From Flavobacteriales bacterium (GTDB lineage Bacteria; Bacteroidota; Bacteroidia; Flavobacteriales_D; Crocinitomicaceae), in the NCBI GenBank assembly GCA_947458985.1, contig CANHBA010000068.1, forward strand, positions 1-10,704: DNA of 10,704 bases, given 5' to 3'. Positions 6,123 to 10,704 of the stretch are shown here, one piece after another. Under the pieces are notes generated by a model. That model made no database searches. It was not told where the DNA came from and saw only the letters and a list, made by a program, of their open reading frames with translations. A program made the position numbers and the translations under genes. Numbering within the stretch: position 1 is the first letter of the stretch; each line of letters begins with the position of its first letter.

Positions 6123-7264
6123 GGGCTGTCATCTTGATTTTTTGTTTTGTGCTAGCTCCTCACTTATTTGGGCAGTTCTGGATCCAGAAGTCTAGCTTTG
6201 GTGGCCCGGGGCGTCACCGCGCAACGGGCTGTGCAACGTCGCACCGCGGCTACATGGGCCTTGGGCATGTCAACGGCACTGGCCAAGATATCTCCTATAA
6301 AGATTGGTGGGAATACGACCCTGCATCGGATACCTGGACCCAAAAGGCAGATTTTCCGGTAAGCACGCATGGAGCGATCTCGTTTGTTGTAGATAACTGC
6401 CCAATTGTAGGCGGTGGTTCGGCGCTCAGTACGCAGTTTTATAAGTTTGACCCTGCAGTCAACACCTGGGCTCCGATTGCCAATTGTATTTTGGCAAATC
6501 CCGGAGACAGTCAAGGCTTTGCTATCAATAACCGTGGATATGTATATCAGGGCAACCAATTAGCTAAATACAACCCAAATACGAATTCTTGGTCTATGTG
6601 TGCCACTGCACCCATGACCTTTGGACAATGGACTTGTGCTTTTGCAATCGAAGGAAGCGGTTTTATCAAAGGTGGAAATCAACTCTGGGAATACAAACCT
6701 TTGCACGATCAATGGTATCAGCGCGCTACCTTTCCAGGTGTTTCAACTGGCGGAAGCTCAGCCTTTGCCATACAGCAACATGGCTACGTTACATCGGGCT
6801 ATGTAGGAGGCTTATCTGTGGTCACTGATCAGGTGTGGTCTTTTCATCCGGCTACTAATTCTTGGAAACAAGAAATTGAATTTCCAGGATCTAGCCGCCG
6901 TTTTCCTGTCGCGTTTGCGATCCATGACCGTGGCTATATTGGTACAGGCACAAACGGTATCAACTTCAATGATTTCTGGCAGTTCAACCCTACAGATAAT
7001 AGCATTGGTTTAGCGGAAAATAGGATCGATGTAAAAGTATATCCGAACCCAGTAGTAGATGAAATCCATATTGAGCGTTTAGGCCTTCCATTTGAACAAT
7101 TGGAGCTAACGATCTTTGATGTGAATGGAAAGTTATTATTGAAAGAAGACTTGCTTTATTTCCAACAAAATATAGATGTTACTGCATTGAAAACAGGAAC
7201 ATATATCTTGAAAATAGGCAATGCAAAACAAATTCTTCATCAAGAAAAGATTTTAAAGCAATGA
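6119..7264 (+). CDS. Kelch-type beta-propeller protein with T9SS sorting domain (first paralog)
   Basis: A 381-residue exported protein. Signal peptide 1-18 or so (AVILIFCFVLAPHLFGQ). Six kelch-like blades can be counted by their strand endings: WWEYDPASDTW (63-73), FYKFDPAVNTW (107-117), LAKYNPNTNSW (148-158), LWEYKPLHDQW (189-199), VWSFHPATNSW (239-249) and FWQFNPTDNSI (286-296). The last blade lacks its terminal Trp, and the N-terminal strand FWIQKSSF supplies one, the usual way such rings close. Classical kelch GG doublets are mostly replaced by GxG. A T9SS type A domain follows (VYPNPVVDEIHI at 307-318, LKTGTYIL, ending EKILKQ). I chose ATG 6119 because it forms the same ATGA overlap as the next two genes; ATG 6107 would add four residues. 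Ligand or enzyme activity is unknown; sialate mutarotase-type propellers share the fold but nothing specific supports that. Confidence 0.87.
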   Translation: MRAVILIFCFVLAPHLFGQFWIQKSSFGGPGRHRATGCATSHRGYMGLGHVNGTGQDISYKDWWEYDPASDTWTQKADFPVSTHGAISFVVDNCPIVGGGSALSTQFYKFDPAVNTWAPIANCILANPGDSQGFAINNRGYVYQGNQLAKYNPNTNSWSMCATAPMTFGQWTCAFAIEGSGFIKGGNQLWEYKPLHDQWYQRATFPGVSTGGSSAFAIQQHGYVTSGYVGGLSVVTDQVWSFHPATNSWKQEIEFPGSSRRFPVAFAIHDRGYIGTGTNGINFNDFWQFNPTDNSIGLAENRIDVKVYPNPVVDEIHIERLGLPFEQLELTIFDVNGKLLLKEDLLYFQQNIDVTALKTGTYILKIGNAKQILHQEKILKQ

Positions 7265-8466
7265 GGTTAGTTGTATTGCTTCTTTTCTTTCCCTTCGCGG
7301 TCTTTGGTCAGTACAATACCTGGACGAAGCTCAACGATGTGGGAATGGGCAAACGCGAACGCGCTACAGGTTTTTCTATTGGTAGTTTGGGTTATCTCTG
7401 TGGTGGTTTAGATACCGCTGAGGTCATTCATAAAGATTTATGGGCCTACGACCCTCAGACCGATGCCTGGACGCAAAAAGCAGACCTTCCGGGCGCTGCA
7501 CGCCGAGATGCCGTTTCGTTTGTAATCGATAATTATGCTTTTGTAGGATCTGGTATGGACAGTATTTCTGGGCCTACCGGCACCACCCTTAAGGATTTCT
7601 GGCGTTACAACCCAAGCACTAACTCGTGGTCTACGGTTGCAGATTTTCCTGGAGCAGGAGGTAACGGCGTTTATTTTGCCACGGGCTTTGCTGTAGGAGG
7701 GAAGGGCTACCTCTGTGGTGGCAAAACAGGGCCTAATTTGTATAGCAATCAGCTTTGGGAATACAAACCAAGCAACAATCAATGGATCCAACGCGCCAAT
7801 TTTCCTGGAGGGGTGCGTTACCAAATGCTTTCTTTTGTCGTTGGCAACAAAGCATACGTTGGAATGGGCACCGATCAAAATATATTCAAAAAAGATGTGT
7901 ATTGCTACGATCCAGGTGCCAATAATTGGCAAACCATAGCTCCTTTTCCAGGTTATGAAAGGGGATCGGCTAGAACTTTTTCCCTTGAAGACCGCGGCTT
8001 TGTTTGCTTGGGCAATAACGGTGGCTTATTGACAGACCTCATTGAATACAATCCAAAAACAGATACTTGGACGCTTCGTGCCGCGTATGGCGGTAGCGAG
8101 CGTAAAAGCGCCATTTCTTTTGTCATCGATAACAAAGCCTATGTGGGCACTGGCAAAGGATATTCGGGCAAAAAAGACAGTTGGTATGTGTATGCACCTT
8201 CGAATTATGCCGCACTTGAAGAGCTTGAAGCGTCCATTCAAATTTATCCAAATCCGGTGGTTTCACAGCTGAATATCAGTGGAATTAGAGGGAAAATTAA
8301 AGATTTTACCATTTACAATACCTCAGGCAGAAAATTGCTGTCTGTAGAGCTTAACAATTCTCACGAAGAATCGATTGATATTTCAGCATTGGAAACGGGC
8401 GTGTTCATACTCAGTTTTAGGTTGGAAGATGGACAAGTGTTGACTAAGAAAATAGTGAAATCATGA
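7261..8466 (+). CDS. Kelch-type beta-propeller protein with T9SS sorting domain (second paralog)
   Basis: A 401-residue exported protein, paralogous to its two neighbours. The signal peptide is MRLVVLLLFFPFAVFG, with the mature protein starting near Gln17. Six blades end in LWAYDPQTDAW (60-70), FWRYNPSTNSW (113-123), LWEYKPSNNQW (165-175), VYCYDPGANNW (213-223), LIEYNPKTDTW (260-270) and a Trp-less final blade (SWYVYAPSNYA, 307-317), with the N-terminal TWTKLNDV strand completing the ring. Each blade carries a FPG or LPG turn followed by an Arg-containing stretch and a F-V-I/V-x-N-x-A-Y/F-V-G-x-G strand pair. Insertions differ by blade, the longest being after residue 98. The T9SS type A domain is complete: IYPNPVVSQLNI (328-339), IYNTSGRKLL, LETGVFIL and the basic end KKIVKS. 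It starts within the stop of the first kelch gene (ATGA), so translation is probably coupled. Confidence 0.88.
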   Translation: MRLVVLLLFFPFAVFGQYNTWTKLNDVGMGKRERATGFSIGSLGYLCGGLDTAEVIHKDLWAYDPQTDAWTQKADLPGAARRDAVSFVIDNYAFVGSGMDSISGPTGTTLKDFWRYNPSTNSWSTVADFPGAGGNGVYFATGFAVGGKGYLCGGKTGPNLYSNQLWEYKPSNNQWIQRANFPGGVRYQMLSFVVGNKAYVGMGTDQNIFKKDVYCYDPGANNWQTIAPFPGYERGSARTFSLEDRGFVCLGNNGGLLTDLIEYNPKTDTWTLRAAYGGSERKSAISFVIDNKAYVGTGKGYSGKKDSWYVYAPSNYAALEELEASIQIYPNPVVSQLNISGIRGKIKDFTIYNTSGRKLLSVELNNSHEESIDISALETGVFILSFRLEDGQVLTKKIVKS

Positions 8467-9677
8467 AGTTAAAAAGAGCTTTATTTTTACTCAACTTCTT
8501 TGTCTTGCATGTGATGTATGCACAAGACTATTGGCTGCAAAAAGATACCGTAAATGGTGCGCCAAAGTCTGCTGCGAGCTCTTTTGTGCTTGAAAATAGG
8601 GCTTACATTATCGCCGGCACCGACGATTTTGAATACAAACGAAAAATGTATTCCTACCGCGCCGATCAGGACGACTGGGACGATGAAGTGTCATTAGGAG
8701 GTGATAGTGGCGATGGTTTGGCCAGAATTGGCGCCACCTCGTTTGCCTTGACCCACGAAGGCCAATCTAAAGGTTATGTTTGTATGGGCCAGACCCAAAC
8801 CATTGCTTTTATGAACGATTTATGGGAATACAACCGCAGTACCGAAGCCTGGACCCAAAAAGCAAATTTTACGGGTGCGCCGCGTCGGGAGGCGGTGAGT
8901 TTTGTAATTGACAATAAAGCATATGTAGGCACGGGCTCAAGCGCTGCGGGCCTCAAAAAAGATTTTTATGTCTATGATCCAAGCAATAACTCTTGGGAGC
9001 AAGTCAGTGATTTTGCAGGCACGGCCCGCAGAGCTGCTGTTGGGTTTTCGATGGACGCTTACGGTTTTGTCGGTACAGGTGACGACGGCCTGCTGTGCCA
9101 AGACTTCTGGATGTACAACCCACAAACAGATCAATGGATCCAGAAGGCAAATTTCCCAGGTAGTGCGCGCTCTGGGGCTTGTGGTTGGGCAGCTTTTCCG
9201 GTTTGTTATCTCGGCACGGGTGAAGATGCCGCTCATACCTTTCACAACGACCTCTGGGAATATAATTATTTCTTAAACTCCTGGACGCAGCGCGCCAATT
9301 TACCTGGGCCCGGACGCAAGAATGCAATAGCCTTTTACCTCGATGGTTGGGGACACATCGCCACTGGCTACAACAATGGGGTCTTCCTCGACGACCTCTG
9401 GGCGTACAGCGGGACGGCCGCATTAGCAACTTTAGAAAAACTTTACTTAGTCGTAAAGCCAAATCCAACGATTGATTTTCTGGAGTTAGATGCTCCGGTA
9501 TTTGGGACAACAGTTCAAATTTATTCTTCAACGGGTATAGAGATGAAATTTAATTGGAGTCAAGATAATTCCAAGTTGATCATAGATACGAGCCCATTTC
9601 CAACTGGAAACTACTTTTTAGTGGTCAAATCAGACCAAATGCAGTATTGCACTACTTTTGTCAAATGCAACGGATAA
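8463..9677 (+). CDS. Kelch-type beta-propeller protein with divergent T9SS-like tail (third paralog)
   Basis: A 404-residue exported protein. The signal peptide is residues 1-20 (MKLKR, hydrophobic core, MYAQ cleavage site). Six blades are visible, ending at or near YSYRADQDDW (63-72), LWEYNRSTEAW (120-130), FYVYDPSNNSW (168-178), FWMYNPQTDQW (215-225), LWEYNYFLNSW (264-274) and LWAYSGTAA (312-320); YWLQKD at the N-terminus closes the ring. The first blade is the most divergent and has an acidic insertion (DDWDDEVSLGGDSGDG). The C-terminal domain keeps the sorting-domain outline (VVKPNPTIDFLEL at 330-342, IYSSTGIEM, FPTGNYFLVV) but has KPNP rather than YPNP and ends in TTFVKCNG, without the basic end of the second paralog. 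The last bases overlap the start of the lipoprotein gene by 13, so this C-terminus is constrained by the overlap. Function unknown. Confidence 0.86.
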   Translation: MKLKRALFLLNFFVLHVMYAQDYWLQKDTVNGAPKSAASSFVLENRAYIIAGTDDFEYKRKMYSYRADQDDWDDEVSLGGDSGDGLARIGATSFALTHEGQSKGYVCMGQTQTIAFMNDLWEYNRSTEAWTQKANFTGAPRREAVSFVIDNKAYVGTGSSAAGLKKDFYVYDPSNNSWEQVSDFAGTARRAAVGFSMDAYGFVGTGDDGLLCQDFWMYNPQTDQWIQKANFPGSARSGACGWAAFPVCYLGTGEDAAHTFHNDLWEYNYFLNSWTQRANLPGPGRKNAIAFYLDGWGHIATGYNNGVFLDDLWAYSGTAALATLEKLYLVVKPNPTIDFLELDAPVFGTTVQIYSSTGIEMKFNWSQDNSKLIIDTSPFPTGNYFLVVKSDQMQYCTTFVKCNG

Positions 9678-10021
9678 TCTTCTTTTTTGCCATTTTAGCA
9701 GCTTGTCAATCCGGTCCTCAAAAGGAAGTAGCGGTCAAAACAACCCCTGCACCTTCTCAAGCCGCAAAGAAAAAACCTTCTTCCAAAAGTACTTTTGAGA
9801 TCAGCACCTTGCAAAGTGCAAATGGTTGGTCATATCAAATTCGACAAAACGGCAAATTACTTCTCGATCAACCCACTATTCCAGGTCGCCCTGGCACTGC
9901 TGGTTTTCAGAGTCAAGAAGACGCGCAAAAGGTGGCAGAATTAGTGAAAGCGAAGTTACAAGCAAAGGTGTTTCCGCCAAGTATTAGCGAAGCTGATTTA
10001 CAGAATTTAAACATTCACTAA
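9665..10021 (+). CDS. DUF4907-family lipoprotein
   Basis: A 118-residue predicted lipoprotein. A short hydrophobic signal (IIFFFAIL) leads to the lipobox LAAC with the lipidated cysteine at residue 14. Residues 15-43 are a flexible linker rich in Pro, Ala, Ser and Lys. Residues 44-116 match what I know of DUF4907, a Bacteroidota family of unknown function: NGWSYQIRQNGKLLLDQPTI (53-72), then IPGRPGTAGF, a helix EDAQKVAELVKAKL (85-98) and the PPSISEADLQNL end. The residues just after the cysteine (QSGPQKE) do not clearly match the acidic surface-export signals described in Bacteroidota, so it may face the periplasm. ATG 9665 was chosen because it gives a proper lipobox; TTG 9647 would put extra residues in front of it. 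It overlaps the third kelch gene by 13 bases and is the last gene of the operon. A partnership with the kelch proteins is inferred from position. Confidence 0.8.
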   Translation: MQRIIFFFAILAACQSGPQKEVAVKTTPAPSQAAKKKPSSKSTFEISTLQSANGWSYQIRQNGKLLLDQPTIPGRPGTAGFQSQEDAQKVAELVKAKLQAKVFPPSISEADLQNLNIH

Positions 10022-10026
10022 CTTTG
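9997..10026 (+). promoter_or_regulatory. Promoter-like element for asnS
   Basis: TTTA at 9997-10000, an 18-base spacer and TAACTTTG at 10019-10026 fit the Bacteroidota promoter pattern, with a perfect -7 element. The -7 starts within the TAA stop region of the lipoprotein gene and ends four bases before the asnS ATG at 10031, so the transcript would be leaderless or nearly so. The -33 match is imperfect (TTTA for TTTG). No terminator hairpin separates the lipoprotein gene from asnS, so read-through is also possible. Confidence 0.5.
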
Positions 10027-10030
10027 CAAC

Positions 10031-10704
10031 ATGAAAAGAATCCGCATCTCGCAAATTTTAGCAGGCCATGAGGCGCTGCAAGGTCAAGAAATCGTTGTAA
10101 AAGGATGGGTGAGAGCCTTCCGCTCGAATCGTTTTGTACAACTCAACGATGGTTCTTGTATGGCCAATTTGCAAGCGGTTATCGATTTCGAACAATGGGA
10201 TGAAGCGTTGTTGAAACGCATTACAACTGCTTCTGCGCTTTCCTTAAAAGGGACCCTCGTTGCCTCGCAAGGCTCCGGGCAAGCTGTCGAGTTACAAGTA
10301 ACTGGTATCGAAATTTTAGGCGACGCACATCCAGACGACGTTCAAAAAACGGTCATGCAACCCAAGCGCCATAGCCTAGACTTCTTGCGCGAACAAGCGC
10401 ACTTGCGTTTCAGAACAAATACATTTGGCGCTGTTTTCAGAATTCGTCATTCGGTTGCATTTGCCATTCATCAGTTCTTCAATGAGCGCGGGTTTTACTA
10501 CCTCCATACCCCAATCATTACAGGTTCCGATGCGGAAGGTGCCGGAGAAATGTTCAGAGTAACTACCCTCGACGCCAAAAACCCGCCTTTAAACGACGAA
10601 GGTCAAATTGATTACAAGCAAGATTTCTTTGGCAAGCCGGTTAACCTTACGGTGTCGGGTCAGTTAGAAGCCGAATTAGCAGCAACAGCTTTAGGTCAGG
10701 TTTA
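10031..10704 (+). CDS. asnS: Asparaginyl-tRNA synthetase (3' partial)
   Basis: The first 224 residues of a class IIb aminoacyl-tRNA synthetase, which charges tRNA-Asn with asparagine in the cytoplasm. The reading frame is open to the window edge. Residues about 20-97 form the OB-fold anticodon-binding domain (VVKGWVRAFRSNRFVQLNDG at 22-41). The catalytic domain begins at about 112 with PKRHSLDFLREQAHLRFRTN and TFGAVFRIRHSVAFAIHQFF, then class II motif 1, NERGFYYLHTPIITGSDAEG (151-170), and GEMFRV. The GSDAEGAGEMF stretch points to the asparaginyl rather than the aspartyl enzyme. VSGQLEAE (208-215) is the usual segment before motif 2, which lies beyond the edge. Bacterial AsnRS proteins are about 465-480 residues, so slightly under half is present. 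The start ATG 10031 follows a promoter-like element by four bases. Confidence 0.96.
   Translation, partial: MKRIRISQILAGHEALQGQEIVVKGWVRAFRSNRFVQLNDGSCMANLQAVIDFEQWDEALLKRITTASALSLKGTLVASQGSGQAVELQVTGIEILGDAHPDDVQKTVMQPKRHSLDFLREQAHLRFRTNTFGAVFRIRHSVAFAIHQFFNERGFYYLHTPIITGSDAEGAGEMFRVTTLDAKNPPLNDEGQIDYKQDFFGKPVNLTVSGQLEAELAATALGQV

Noticed and set aside
6164..6559. Minus-strand open frame of 131 codons opposite the first kelch gene
   Set aside because: Antisense shadow of a well-supported gene; no recognisable domain and a composition that follows the kelch codons.
7438..7932. Minus-strand open frame of 164 codons opposite the second kelch gene
   Set aside because: It shows kelch-complement repeats (recurrent R-P-R/V-V segments) that mirror the repeats on the + strand, so it is a shadow.
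9004..9531. Minus-strand open frame of 175 codons opposite the third kelch gene
   Set aside because: No family resemblance, rich in Arg, Cys and His as expected for an antisense reading, and it spans a well-supported + strand gene.
9647..9664. TTG 9647 as start of the lipoprotein gene
   Set aside because: It adds six residues before a signal that is already complete from ATG 9665.
6119..9677. Kelch repeats as a DNA-level tandem repeat or recombination hotspot
   Set aside because: Similarity is mainly at the protein level; codons differ silently, and I see no long exact direct repeats.

Overview
The window looks like a chromosomal segment of a Bacteroidota bacterium, most likely in or near the order Flavobacteriales. 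Three things point there: several exported proteins end in type IX secretion system (T9SS) type A sorting domains with the YPNP/KPNP signature; sequences of the form TAnnTTTG, the -7 element of Bacteroidota promoters, sit just before several starts; and families such as DUF4907 are typical of the phylum. All genes are on the + strand and packed tightly. No non-coding stretch reaches 100 bases. I saw no tRNA, rRNA, CRISPR array, insertion sequence or prophage gene.

Bases 3-134 are the tail of an exported protein with a FlgD-Ig/PorZ-like end. Bases 136-1220 hold a PnuC-type vitamin transporter overlapping a NadR-like ribosylnicotinamide kinase, together a nicotinamide riboside salvage pair (import, then trapping by phosphorylation). 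A membrane-anchored SCO1/SenC copper chaperone follows (1230-1898). Bases 1931-4926 form a compact run: an RsuA/RluB-type pseudouridine synthase, an unrecognised single-anchor protein, an outer-membrane beta-barrel and peptidyl-tRNA hydrolase. The first three are joined by ATGA stop/start overlaps, and the hydrolase starts one base after the barrel gene ends.

A small intergenic gap (4927-4991) carries a probable terminator hairpin interleaved with a Bacteroidota-type promoter. From it starts the most distinctive part of the window (4992-10021): four consecutive T9SS-type cargo genes, one with GEVED-like and PPC-like domains and three paralogous six-bladed kelch-type propellers, followed by a DUF4907 lipoprotein. 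Every junction in this run overlaps, so the five genes probably form one translationally coupled operon encoding a cell-surface or secreted protein set plus a lipid-anchored partner. Its biological role is not evident from sequence.

The window ends inside asnS (asparaginyl-tRNA synthetase), which has its own promoter-like element within the end of the lipoprotein gene. The main points for a second look are the surface kelch operon, a Glu in place of the canonical catalytic Asp in the pseudouridine synthase, the terminator/promoter overlap, and the very short predicted leaders of several genes.
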